NCBI RefSeq assembly: GCF_040372165.1
Contig: NZ_BAABWG010000005.1
Span: forward strand, 101,140-165,139
Source: Hydrogenophaga sp040372165
GTDB lineage: Bacteria; Pseudomonadota; Gammaproteobacteria; Burkholderiales; Burkholderiaceae_C
Length of the DNA: 64,000 nucleotides
Reading direction: 5' to 3'
Of the stretch, positions 27,688-35,719 are shown piece after piece. Below the pieces are notes generated by a model that worked only from the letters and a program-made list of their open reading frames with translations, was not told the DNA's origin and searched no databases. The position numbers and the translations under genes are program-made. Position 1 is the first letter of the stretch. Each line of letters begins with the position of its first letter.

Positions 27688-28185
27688 TCAGCTCTCAGAG
27701 CCGTGACGGCCCCAGCCACCCCAGCGGCCATGGCGTTTGGCCATGCGCTCGCGCACCATTTGCTGTTGCTCAGGGTTCAGGCTGTCGTAGAAGTCGCCAA
27801 GGGCTGCGATGACGCTCGGTGCCCCTGTCTGGACCATTTCGGTCTTGCTGGCCACCAGGGCCTGCGCGGCCTCACGGTCGAACTTGTCGCCCGCCACCAG
27901 TGCCTGAATGGCGTCACGGGTGGAGACCTTTTCCTGTGCCTTGATGGCCACGCGCTGGGCTTCCAGTGCTTCGCCCAACGCCACCAGCTTGGCACGCTGG
28001 TCAGCGTTCAGATCGAGCTTCTTGGTCACACGCTCGACAATCTTGCCGCGCACTTCGGCAGACTTCTCGACCGTCATGGGGCCGCGATGCTCTCGGTAGT
28101 GGTGAGCACCGCAGGCGGTCAGGCCGCCGAGCAAAACAGTGACACTGGCCAGGCCAATCAGGGTACGTTTGATCCAGACTTTCAT
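27688..28185 (-). CDS. Spy/CpxP-family periplasmic stress protein (lipoprotein)
   Basis: The 165-residue protein starts MKVWIKRTLIGLASV, with a signal sequence ending in the lipobox LTAC, so it is probably a lipoprotein. The mature part is helical and holds two LTxxQ-like repeats of this family in variant form: LDLNADQRAKLVAL and FYDSLNPEQQQMVRERM, with a His/Arg/Gly-rich tail. Spy and CpxP proteins bind misfolded proteins or metals in the envelope and modulate the Cpx kinase. AGAGGATGTCATC precedes ATG 28185. It heads the operon with the two-component genes, as cpxP lies next to cpxRA in enterobacteria. Confidence 0.8.
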   Translation of the reverse strand: MKVWIKRTLIGLASVTVLLGGLTACGAHHYREHRGPMTVEKSAEVRGKIVERVTKKLDLNADQRAKLVALGEALEAQRVAIKAQEKVSTRDAIQALVAGDKFDREAAQALVASKTEMVQTGAPSVIAALGDFYDSLNPEQQQMVRERMAKRHGRWGGWGRHGSES

Positions 28186-28360
28186 GATGACATCCTCTCT
28201 TGGGTTCAGTGGGTAGAAAAACTGAGTTGATGTCCATGATGGTGCCGGCAAGCGCCCTGGCTGTGGTTTCTGCTCCTTCTCTCTTCTTTTCGCTTTGTTT
28301 CATGTTCCTGCCGCAGCGCAACATGGCTCTGCGGCAGGAACCAGGGCTGGGGAACGCCGC

Positions 28361-29359
28361 TCAGAAGCGCTCGGTGTCCACTTCCTTGTTGGCCTGTTCG
28401 GGGTAACGGTCGCCCTTGACCGTGTTCTGGTTGATCAGGCCATTGAGGCGTGCCAGAACATCGTCAGACAGCTTCACACCGTCTGCACCCAGATCTTCCC
28501 TGAGGTGATCCACGCTGCGCGTGCCGGGGATGGGCAGGATGTCATCGCCCTGGTGCAGCAGCCATGCAATGGCCAACTGAGCGGGCGTGCAGCCCACTTC
28601 TTTGGCGATGGCTGCGTAGGCCTCAAAGAGTTTGAAGTTCTCAGGATAGTTCTCTGCCGAGAAACGGGGCATGGGCTTGCGAATGTCCTTCGCTTCGAAT
28701 GCCGCCACATCGAGCTTCCCACACAGGAAGCCTCGCGCCACAGGGCTGAAGGCCACGAACGAAACGCCCAGTTCCCGGCAAGCCTCGAGCACCGCAATCT
28801 CGGGGTTGCGCGACCACAGCGAATATTCAGTTTGCAAAGCGGCAATGGGGTGTTCGGCATGCGCCTTGCGCAAGGTATCGGCCGACACTTCCGACAGCCC
28901 GATGGATTGAATCTTGCCTGCACGCACCAGGTCGGCGAGAGCGCCGACGCTTTCTTCGACGGGGACCTTCTTGTCCCATCGGTGCAAGTAGTACAGGTCA
29001 ATCACCTCCGTCTGCAGGCGCTGGAGGGCTTCGTCACAGGTGGCTTTGATCTTCTCCGGGCGACCGTCGATCACGCGAACTTTTACGCCTTCGGCGTTGG
29101 GCTCCCCACCCATGCCGCACTTGCTGGCCAGCGTGAACTTGGAGCGGTGCTTGGCCAACACCTTGCCCACGATGGTTTCGCTCTGACCAAAGCCATACAG
29201 CGCAGCGGTGTCGAAGTGGGTCACCCCCTCATCAAGCGCGGTCAGCAGCAGGCGCTCGGCCTCTTCAAACGTGGCAGGCTGCCCGTAAGCGTGGCAGATG
29301 TTCATACAGCCGAGACCAATGGCGCCGACAGTGAATGGGCCCAGTTTGCGTTGTTGCAT
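28361..29359 (-). CDS. aldo/keto reductase
   Basis: The 332-residue NADPH-dependent oxidoreductase has the AKR barrel. The catalytic set is visible in THFDTAALYGFGQSE (Asp, Tyr), LASKCG (Lys) and LYYLHRWD (His), followed by the cofactor region near ILPIPGTRSVDHL. The start at 29359 (MQQRKLGPFTVGAIGLGCMN) follows AAGGAAAACAACTG; 18 further in-frame codons upstream are rejected because they lack a ribosome site. It resembles the YajO/perakine reductase type branch. No operon partner is clear; the unknown exported protein gene lies 75 bp upstream on the same strand. Confidence 0.9.
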   Translation of the reverse strand: MQQRKLGPFTVGAIGLGCMNICHAYGQPATFEEAERLLLTALDEGVTHFDTAALYGFGQSETIVGKVLAKHRSKFTLASKCGMGGEPNAEGVKVRVIDGRPEKIKATCDEALQRLQTEVIDLYYLHRWDKKVPVEESVGALADLVRAGKIQSIGLSEVSADTLRKAHAEHPIAALQTEYSLWSRNPEIAVLEACRELGVSFVAFSPVARGFLCGKLDVAAFEAKDIRKPMPRFSAENYPENFKLFEAYAAIAKEVGCTPAQLAIAWLLHQGDDILPIPGTRSVDHLREDLGADGVKLSDDVLARLNGLINQNTVKGDRYPEQANKEVDTERF

Positions 29360-29434
29360 CAGTTGTTTTCCTTTCCTGAACAATGGCATGTCCGGTCGCG
29401 GGTGGCAAATCACGTTGTGACGCCATGCATGGCG

Positions 29435-30025
29435 TCACAGCACATCGACCGATTCCACATAAATCACCTCACAGGCTCCGCGCCCGGTGTCGTCGCGGGT
29501 CACGGAGGAGTTCCAGTAGCGGCCGTCGGGACCGGTGATATTGACCAGGTAGCCCTGGACTCTGACCACCTGGCCTTCTCGCACGTTCTTGAGCACTGAT
29601 GCCAGGCGATCGGTCGCAGGCACCATGTGCATATTGGCACTGGATTGCTCAATCTCGCGGCGCGGAATGGGAAACGATTGAACCTTCCAGAAATAGAAAC
29701 GCCCGCTCTGCGAGATGTCGATCTCGTCAAGCACAGCGGTATCGGACATTCGCCCCCAGCCCAGCGCAAGGTCGACAGGTGAAAGTGTCGACTCCCAACC
29801 TTTCCTGTAGTGTTCGGCACCCAGCACCCGCGCGGTGATGTCAAAGCTGTGCAGTGCCTTGGCCTGGTACTCACCCAGCTTAAATACCAGATCGTCGGCC
29901 ACTGGAGACTGGTCCGGCACCTGCGCTGCCACTACCCCAGGCGGTCGCGAGACAGGTCGACCGGACCACTGCTGAAAGGCAAACCAGGCCACCACCGCCA
30001 GCAGCAGCCACCGCTTCCAGCTCAT
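29435..30025 (-). CDS. exported protein of unknown function
   Basis: The 196-residue protein has one N-terminal membrane helix (WLLLAVVAWFAFQQW) with a basic MSWKR start, so it is an inner-membrane anchored or secreted protein facing the periplasm. The soluble part is compact and aromatic-rich, with GWGRMSDTAVLDEIDISQSG, FYFWKVQSFPIPRREIEQSS and an OB-like stretch GQVVRVQGYLVNITGPDGR near the C-terminus, ending CEVIYVESVDVL. I recognise this as a conserved hypothetical type but cannot name a function. It is separated from the pmd operon by 125 bp. Confidence 0.75.
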   Translation of the reverse strand: MSWKRWLLLAVVAWFAFQQWSGRPVSRPPGVVAAQVPDQSPVADDLVFKLGEYQAKALHSFDITARVLGAEHYRKGWESTLSPVDLALGWGRMSDTAVLDEIDISQSGRFYFWKVQSFPIPRREIEQSSANMHMVPATDRLASVLKNVREGQVVRVQGYLVNITGPDGRYWNSSVTRDDTGRGACEVIYVESVDVL

Positions 30026-30150
30026 GCCATGTTCCTCATGTCCATGGGTTCACAGTGTAGTGTGCCTTCTACGGCCATCGTGGCCCTGAAACGAGACCGG
30101 GGGCATCCAGAACGGATCACCCCCGGTTTGACAGCATCACCCGATGTCGA

Positions 30151-31113
30151 TCAACCCTGGAGCTGCTGCTCCAGCTGGTTGAGCACCTGGTAGCAAGGCA
30201 GCACGCTGGCCACGCTCGCGTTGGGCTCACGGCCTTCGCCGATGGCGGCGAAAAACTCGCGATCTTGCAGCTCGATGCCATTCATGGACACGTCGACCTT
30301 GGATACGTCCACCACCGACTCGGGCTCTTTGGCGTGCGACTGCACCAGATCGTCGTAACGGGCGATGTAGGTGGCGGTATCGCCGATGTAGCGGAAGAAG
30401 GTGCCGAGCGGGCCGTCGTTGTTGAAGGACAGGCTGAGCGTGCAGATGGCGCCGTTTTCTGCCTGGAGCTGGATGCTCATGTCCATTGCAATGCCCAGGT
30501 CCTTGTGGATGGGGCCCTGGATGGCATTGGCTTTGACGACAGGGCTGCCGGCCTGGTAGGCGAACAAGTCGACCGTGTGGGCGGCGTGGTGCCACAGCAG
30601 GTGGTCGGTCCAGCTGCGTGGCTGCCCCAGCGCGTTCATGTTGGTGCGGCGGAAGAAATAGGTCTGCACATCCATTTGCTGGATGTTGAATTCGCCCGCG
30701 GCAATCTTCTTGTGCACAAACTGGTGGCTGGGGTTGAAGCGACGGGTGTGGCCGCACATGGCCACCAGGCCGGTCTGCTTTTGCAGCGCAACCACTTCCT
30801 CACCTTCGGCCAGCACGTCACACAGCGGAATCTCCACTTGCACGTGCTTGCCGGCTTCCAGGCAGGCCTTGGACTGGGAGGCGTGCATTTGTGTGGGCGT
30901 GCAGAGGATGACGGCGTCCACTTCCTTGATCTTCAGCGAGTCGGCCAGATCGGTGGTGACGTGACCAATGCCGTATTTGTCGGCCACTTCCTGGGTCTTG
31001 GCCAGGTCGCGGCTGATCAGGGAGACGACTTCCACATCGGGAATGTTCTTGATGCCGTCCAGGTGCTTGATACCGAAAGCGCCGGCACCGGCGAGAGCGA
31101 CTTTGATGGTCAT
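30151..31113 (-). CDS. pmdC: 4-carboxy-2-hydroxymuconate-6-semialdehyde dehydrogenase
   Basis: The 320-residue enzyme (LigC/PmdC) oxidises the hemiacetal form of the protocatechuate ring-cleavage product to 2-pyrone-4,6-dicarboxylate using NADP. It belongs to the Gfo/Idh/MocA family: MTIKVALAGAGAFGIKHLDG at the N-terminus for the nucleotide, ILCTPTQMHASQSK, and EIPLCDV in place of the usual EKP motif, which is characteristic for LigC. WTDHLLWHHAAHTVDLFAY marks the active site. AAGGAAGAAAAC precedes ATG 31113. It is the last gene of the minus-strand operon, 12 bp behind pmdB. Confidence 0.95.
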   Translation of the reverse strand: MTIKVALAGAGAFGIKHLDGIKNIPDVEVVSLISRDLAKTQEVADKYGIGHVTTDLADSLKIKEVDAVILCTPTQMHASQSKACLEAGKHVQVEIPLCDVLAEGEEVVALQKQTGLVAMCGHTRRFNPSHQFVHKKIAAGEFNIQQMDVQTYFFRRTNMNALGQPRSWTDHLLWHHAAHTVDLFAYQAGSPVVKANAIQGPIHKDLGIAMDMSIQLQAENGAICTLSLSFNNDGPLGTFFRYIGDTATYIARYDDLVQSHAKEPESVVDVSKVDVSMNGIELQDREFFAAIGEGREPNASVASVLPCYQVLNQLEQQLQG

Positions 31114-31125
31114 GTTTTCTTCCTT

Positions 31126-32004
31126 TTAAGCGTTCTCAAGAATCGCGTGGCCGACAGCAGTATTCGACGCCGGCACGTGATAGAAGCGATGTTTAACCGT
31201 GGGCAGTGCACCCGTGACCTTGCCGCCATTGACGTCGGCCATGGCGCCGCGGGCGATCAGCCACATCACGAGTTCGATACCCTCGCTGCCCGCTTCGCGC
31301 ACGTAGTCGATGTGCGGCACGGCAGCACATGCGACCGGGTCATTGATGAGCTTGTCCAGCCACTCATTGTCCCATTCGCGGTTGATCAGGCCGGCGCGGG
31401 CACCCTGGAGCTGGTGGCTCATGCCACCTGTGCCCCAGATGTGCACGTTCAGGTCATCGTCGTACGACTCCACGGCTTTGCGAATGGCCTGGCCGAGAGC
31501 GAAGCAACGCTGACCGGATGGCACGGGGTACTGCACAACGTTGACAGCGAACGGAATCACAGGGCAAGGCCATGCACCCTGCTTCGGGTCCTGCTCGCCG
31601 CACATCAACGAAAGTGGCACGGTGAGGCCGTGGTCCACATCCATCTTGTTGACGATGGTGAGGTCGAAGTCCTGCTGGATGACGCTTTGTGCAATGTGCG
31701 ATGCCAGTTCGGGGTGACCGATGACCTTGGGCACCGGGCGTGGGCCCCAGCCTTCATCGGCCGGCAGGTACTCGGCCGCCGTGCCGATCGCGAAAGTGGG
31801 AATCATGTCCAGGCTGAAGGCCGTGGCATGGTCGTTGTAGACGAGGAAGATGACGTCAGGCTTGTTGTCCTTCATCCATTGCTTGGAATACTCGTATCCG
31901 GCAAACAGCGGCTTCCAGTAGTCTTCGTGCGTCTTGCCCAGGTCCATGGCCGCACCGATGGCGGGGACGTGGGAGGTGTAGACCGATGCGGTAATTTTTG
32001 CCAA
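31126..32004 (-). CDS. pmdB: protocatechuate 4,5-dioxygenase, beta subunit
   Basis: The 292-residue catalytic subunit opens the protocatechuate ring between C4 and C5 using Fe(II). His12 (YTSHVPAIG), His59 (LVYNDHATAFSLD) and the Glu of SEGIELVMW bind iron; the catalytic His lies in GTGGMSHQLQG. The start is TTG at 32004, with AGGAG eight bases before it; this start also places the iron ligands at the family's positions 12 and 59. Upstream in-frame codons to 32028 lack support. It is separated from pmdA by a 150-bp gap containing a three-hairpin element. Confidence 0.94.
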   Translation of the reverse strand: MAKITASVYTSHVPAIGAAMDLGKTHEDYWKPLFAGYEYSKQWMKDNKPDVIFLVYNDHATAFSLDMIPTFAIGTAAEYLPADEGWGPRPVPKVIGHPELASHIAQSVIQQDFDLTIVNKMDVDHGLTVPLSLMCGEQDPKQGAWPCPVIPFAVNVVQYPVPSGQRCFALGQAIRKAVESYDDDLNVHIWGTGGMSHQLQGARAGLINREWDNEWLDKLINDPVACAAVPHIDYVREAGSEGIELVMWLIARGAMADVNGGKVTGALPTVKHRFYHVPASNTAVGHAILENA

Positions 32005-32072
32005 GGGACTTCTCCTGTTTCTGATCAAACCCGCTCAGAGCGAATCGCTCTCGAATGCATGTTCATGTCCAA

Positions 32073-32151
32073 CCGAGGATGCCGTGGGTCCGGGTTTCCC
32101 GGCCCGCTGGCATCGCCCCCTTGAGGGGGTCGCGCGAAGCGCGGCGGGGGT
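32073..32151 (-). repeat. three-hairpin intercistronic element, copy B
   Basis: On the minus strand it starts 3 bp after the pmdA stop. Stem 1 is CGCGC-TTC-GCGCG, stem 2 CCCCCTCAAGGGGG, and stem 3 is nested: GATGCC with GGCATC outside and CCGGG-AAA-CCCGG inside. It lies between the alpha and beta subunit genes, as copy A does in the paralogous locus. Confidence 0.75.
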
Positions 32152-32154
32152 GTT

Positions 32155-32580
32155 TCATTTCTTGCCTTGGGGCTGGTGCTGTGGCTGAGCGTCGCCGTCT
32201 TCACCGTCGTAGCGGTTGCCTTCAACGGATCGGCCGCCGGCCATCATCATGGCGCGGTACTCTTCTTCGGTCATACCAGTCATGGAGCCTGCCATTTGCT
32301 GGAAGCTCTTGCCGTCAGTGGCGCCAATCTTGGCCAGGAAGTAGATGTTGCCGCCGGTGCGCATGCACCAGTTGAGGTCGCGTGCCAGCACAGCCTGCTT
32401 CTGCTCTTCGGTCATGGCCCACTCGTCGAGGTAGGCCCGTTCGTTGGCCTTGAAACGCTCGCGGTTCTCGGCCTTCATCAGGCTCATGCAAAACTGATTG
32501 AGCCAATAACCTTTGCGGCTTTGTTCGGCGTCGAAAATGATCGTGCCGGGAACATCGGTATAGGGTTTATCGAGAGCCAT
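32155..32580 (-). CDS. pmdA: protocatechuate 4,5-dioxygenase, alpha subunit
   Basis: The 141-residue LigA-type subunit starts MALDKPYTDVPGTIIF, has KGYWLNQFCMSLMKAENRER, and the GGNIYFLAKIGATDG segment with the TGMTEEEYRAMMM tail. A hydrophilic extension rich in Gln, Asp and His ends the protein. ATG 32580 lies one base after the pmdD stop codon with GAGGAAAACTGAT upstream, so translation is coupled. It pairs with PmdB to form the A2B2 dioxygenase. Confidence 0.93.
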   Translation of the reverse strand: MALDKPYTDVPGTIIFDAEQSRKGYWLNQFCMSLMKAENRERFKANERAYLDEWAMTEEQKQAVLARDLNWCMRTGGNIYFLAKIGATDGKSFQQMAGSMTGMTEEEYRAMMMAGGRSVEGNRYDGEDGDAQPQHQPQGKK

Positions 32581-32581
32581 A

Positions 32582-33514
32582 TCAGTTTTCCTCAGGCCAG
32601 TACAGGCGCATGGGGTTGTCCACGAGCAGTTTTTTCTGCAACTCCGCCGTGCGGGCGATGTGCGGAATGAAGTCCACCAGCAGGCCGTCATCCGGCATAT
32701 GGTCCTTCAGATTCGGGTGTGGCCAGTCGGTGCCCCAGAGCACGCGGTCAGGGAACTCTTCGACCACACGGCGCGCAAACGGCACCACATCCTGGTAGGC
32801 CTGCTGCTCGCCGTCGAGCGCCTTGGGTCCGGTGACGGACAGGCGCTCAGGGCAGCTCACCTTGCTCCAGACGTTGTCATGCTCGCGCATGAACTTCAGG
32901 AACAGCTCGAATTCAGGGCCATCCACCGGCTTGCTCACATCCGGGCGGCCCATGTGGTCCACCACCACGGTGGTCGGCAGGCTGGTGAAGAAGTCCCACA
33001 ACTCAGGCAGATCCACCGCCTCGAAATAGATGACCACGTGCCAGCCCAGCTTGGCGATGCGGCCGGCAATTTCCATCAACTCGTCTTTGGGCGTGAAATC
33101 GACCAGACGTTTGACAAAGTTGAAACGCACGCCGCGTACACCGGCGTCGTGCAATTCCTGCAGCTCTTCGTCGGTGACCGTTCGCCGAACCGTGGCCACG
33201 CCGCGCGCTTTGCCTTCGCTGGCCTTGCAGGCGTCGACCATGGCGCGGTTGTCGGCACCGTGGCAGGTGGCCTGCACGATCACATTGCGCGAGAAGCCCA
33301 GGTGATCGCGCAATGCAAAAAGTTCGGCCTTGGAGGCGTCACATGGCGTGTACTTGCGCTCAGGTGCATAGGGGAATTCGCCGCCAGGGCCAAACACGTG
33401 GCAGTGTGCATCCACCGCCCCTGCAGGCAAGTGGAATTTGGGCTTGGCAGGGCCGGCGTACCAGTCCAGCCAGCCAGCAGTCTTGGTGAAATCACCCGAT
33501 GTGGGTTTCGTCAT
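32582..33514 (-). CDS. pmdD: 2-pyrone-4,6-dicarboxylate hydrolase
   Basis: The 310-residue amidohydrolase (LigI/PmdD) opens the lactone 2-pyrone-4,6-dicarboxylate to 4-oxalomesaconate. The metal-binding HxH motif is in GAVDAHCHVFGPGGEFPY near residue 33, followed by ERKYTPCDASK, VVDHMGRPDVSKP and the WGTDWPHPNLKDHMP motif near residue 255, all typical of LigI. ATG 33514 follows TTGGAGGTTGTTGA. The gene ends one base before pmdA. It is separated from pmdF by a hairpin element. Confidence 0.95.
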   Translation of the reverse strand: MTKPTSGDFTKTAGWLDWYAGPAKPKFHLPAGAVDAHCHVFGPGGEFPYAPERKYTPCDASKAELFALRDHLGFSRNVIVQATCHGADNRAMVDACKASEGKARGVATVRRTVTDEELQELHDAGVRGVRFNFVKRLVDFTPKDELMEIAGRIAKLGWHVVIYFEAVDLPELWDFFTSLPTTVVVDHMGRPDVSKPVDGPEFELFLKFMREHDNVWSKVSCPERLSVTGPKALDGEQQAYQDVVPFARRVVEEFPDRVLWGTDWPHPNLKDHMPDDGLLVDFIPHIARTAELQKKLLVDNPMRLYWPEEN

Positions 33515-33554
33515 TCAACAACCTCCAATGATCGATAACGCCCCAAGTCGAGAA

Positions 33555-33626
33555 CACAGCAGAACCGGCTTCGCCGGGCTGCAGGTGTTGCCCCCTTGAG
33601 GGGGTCGCGCAAAGCGCGGCGGGGGT
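33555..33626 (-). repeat. three-hairpin intercistronic element, copy C
   Basis: On the minus strand it starts about 10 bp after the pmdF stop. Stem 1 is CGCGC-TTT-GCGCG, stem 2 CCCCCTCAAGGGGG, stem 3 CCGGC-GAA-GCCGG. The outer arms of stem 3 are weaker than in other copies. It separates pmdF from pmdD. Confidence 0.72.
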
Positions 33627-33635
33627 AAGCCTGGG

Positions 33636-34319
33636 TCAGTCGATGTACTTGAGGCCTGCGGCAGCCAGCGGCTCGCGCATGTTGTACATGTCCAAACCGA
33701 GCACGCCGGAGGCGAGTTTGTCGCGCTTCTCGCCTTCGTTGGCCTCGCGTTTGATGGCTGCTTCCAGCGCCGCCTTGGCTTTGGCCTTGGGCACACACAC
33801 CACGCCGTCGTCGTCGGCCACCATCACATCGCCGGGGTTCACCATCATCCCGGCGCACACCACCGGAATATTCACTGAACCCAGCGTGGCCTTGATGGTG
33901 CCTTTGCTACTGATGGCCTTGGACCAGACGGGGAAGTTCATTTCCTTGAGCGTCTTCACATCGCGCACGCCGGCATCGATGATGAGCGCGCGTGCCCCAC
34001 GGGCCTGGAAGCTGGTGGCCAGCAAGTCACCAAAGTAGCCGTCGGTGCATTCAGCGGTGATGGCAGCCACCACGACATCCCCAGGCTGGATCTGTTCGGC
34101 CACGACGTGCATCATCCAGTTGTCGCCAGGGTGGAGCAAAACGGTCACGGCCGTACCGGAAACCTGAACACCCGTCTGGATGGGGCGCATATAGGGCTTG
34201 AGCAGGCCAACTCGGCCCATGGCTTCGTGCACGGTGGCACTGCCCAGAGCGGCCAGCGCGTCAGCGGTTTCGCGGTCAGCGCGCTCGATGTTGCGGTAAA
34301 CGACGCCTAGTTCGTACAT
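33636..34319 (-). CDS. pmdF: 4-carboxy-4-hydroxy-2-oxoadipate aldolase/oxaloacetate decarboxylase
   Basis: The 227-residue enzyme (LigK/PmdF) splits 4-carboxy-4-hydroxy-2-oxoadipate to pyruvate and oxaloacetate, the last step of the pathway. It has the RraA/class II aldolase fold: LGSATVHEAMGRVGLL near residue 27, HPGDNWMMHVVAEQIQPGDV near residue 83, and the metal-site stretch ALIIDAGVRDVKTL near residue 130. AGGAGAAATGA precedes ATG 34319. It lies 49 bp behind pmdE. Its product would also close the gallate route. Confidence 0.94.
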   Translation of the reverse strand: MYELGVVYRNIERADRETADALAALGSATVHEAMGRVGLLKPYMRPIQTGVQVSGTAVTVLLHPGDNWMMHVVAEQIQPGDVVVAAITAECTDGYFGDLLATSFQARGARALIIDAGVRDVKTLKEMNFPVWSKAISSKGTIKATLGSVNIPVVCAGMMVNPGDVMVADDDGVVCVPKAKAKAALEAAIKREANEGEKRDKLASGVLGLDMYNMREPLAAAGLKYID

Positions 34320-34368
34320 TCATTTCTCCTGTGGGTGTTCAGCAGTGCGGTGGTGTGCGGCAACCGTT

Positions 34369-35415
34369 TCAGCGGCCCTTGGCCTTCAACGCCGCATCGA
34401 GGCGCGGGAACACGCGGCGGGCGTTGCCTTCGTAAACCATGTAGCGCTGCTCTTCCGTGAGGTTGGGCGTGGCTTGCACATAGCGCTTGGTGTCGTCGAA
34501 GTAGTAGCCGGTTTCCGGGTCGATACCGCGCACAGCTCCGATCATCTCGGACGCAAACAAGATGTTCTCGACCGGAATGACCTTGGTGAGCAGGTCGATG
34601 CCGGGCTGGTGGTACACGCAGGTGTCGAAGAAGATGTTGTTCAGCAGGTGCTCTTGCACCAGCGGCTTCTTCAGTGCCTGGGCCAGACCACGGAAACGGC
34701 CCCAGTGGTAGGGCACTGCGCCTCCACCATGGGGAATGACAAAGCGCAGCGTCGGGAAGTCCTTGAACAGATCGCCTTGCAGGCACTGCATGAAGGCCGT
34801 GGTGTCCGCGTTCAGGTAATGCGCACCGGTGGTGTGAAAGCAATCGTTGCAGCTGGTCGAGACGTGGACCATGGCCGGGATGTCGTACTCCACCATTTTT
34901 TCGTAAATGGGGTACCAGTGACGATCGGTCAGTGGCGGGCTGGTCCAGTGGCCACCCGATGGATCGGGGTTGAGGTTGATGCCGACAAAACCGTAGTCCT
35001 TGATGCAGCGCTCCAGCTCCGGGATGCAGGTCTTGGGGTCGACGCCGGGTGACTGCGGCAACATGGCAGCGCCGATGAAGTTGTCGGGGAACAATTGGCT
35101 GACGCGATAGCACAGCTCGTTGCAGATCGCCGCCCAGGTGCTGGAGACTTCGAAATCGCCAATGTGGTGGGCCATGAAGCTGGCACGCGGGCTGAAGATG
35201 GTCAGGTCGGAGCCGCGCTCGAGCATCAGCTTGAGCTGGTTGGTTTCGATCGATTCGCGCAGCTCGTCGTCGCTGATCTTCAGATCTGCCGGACGGGGTT
35301 TGACCGAAGCATCCTTGATGCCTGCAACCTGCTGGTTGCGCCAGTCTTCCAGCGCCTTCGGCGCGGTGGTGTAGTGACCATGACAGTCGATGATCAGAGG
35401 GTTGGCTTGGCTCAT
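34369..35415 (-). CDS. pmdE: 4-oxalomesaconate hydratase
   Basis: The 348-residue amidohydrolase-superfamily enzyme (LigJ/PmdE) adds water to oxalomesaconate to give 4-carboxy-4-hydroxy-2-oxoadipate. The metal motif is LIIDCHGHYTTAPKALEDW at the N-terminus; later markers are INLNPDPSGGHWTSPPLTDR, MVHVSTSCNDCFHTTGAHYL and RFVIPHGGGAVPYHWGR. ATG 35415 (MSQANP) follows GGAGACACC; an upstream ATG at 35448 adds 11 basic residues without a ribosome site. It is the first gene of the minus-strand operon, facing the LysR gene across the control region. Confidence 0.93.
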   Translation of the reverse strand: MSQANPLIIDCHGHYTTAPKALEDWRNQQVAGIKDASVKPRPADLKISDDELRESIETNQLKLMLERGSDLTIFSPRASFMAHHIGDFEVSSTWAAICNELCYRVSQLFPDNFIGAAMLPQSPGVDPKTCIPELERCIKDYGFVGINLNPDPSGGHWTSPPLTDRHWYPIYEKMVEYDIPAMVHVSTSCNDCFHTTGAHYLNADTTAFMQCLQGDLFKDFPTLRFVIPHGGGAVPYHWGRFRGLAQALKKPLVQEHLLNNIFFDTCVYHQPGIDLLTKVIPVENILFASEMIGAVRGIDPETGYYFDDTKRYVQATPNLTEEQRYMVYEGNARRVFPRLDAALKAKGR

Positions 35416-35719
35416 GGTGTCTCCGTTGCGCAGGCGCCGCGCCTGCACTGGGTGCTGAGTTATTGGAAGTGGTGGGCACGCGGACCCGAGCGATCATTGT
35501 GACGGGAAGCCCCGTGCGGACCAATCCGGTGCCCCTGCTATCAGATAGAGCAATTTCGAATATCCGATGGCTTGGCTATATCAAATGACTGACATCTCGA
35601 CACACGGCACCACATCCTCTCAACATCCGCCCAGCTTGAGTCCCACTCGTCTCCTGCGGGGCAGATCACCCCAGAACGATCTGGTATAAAAGTGGTGCAA
35701 ACATATCGAGATTGCATAG
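35416..35719. promoter_or_regulatory. divergent control region between pmdE and the LysR gene
   Basis: The 304-bp gap contains two inverted repeats: CTATC-A-GATAG (35538-35548) near the pmdE side and CCAGA-ACGA-TCTGG (35671-35684) directly before TATAAA (35685-35690), which could be the -10 of the LysR gene. AT-rich DNA lies from 35545 to 35590. These are the expected sites for a PmdR-like regulator that autoregulates and activates the operon; the assignment is by position. Confidence 0.5.

Noticed and set aside
30265..32124. A 619-codon open frame on the plus strand opposite pmdA, pmdB and pmdC
   Set aside because: It crosses three well-supported genes and two intergenic gaps, and its translation has no recognisable motif; it is an antisense shadow.
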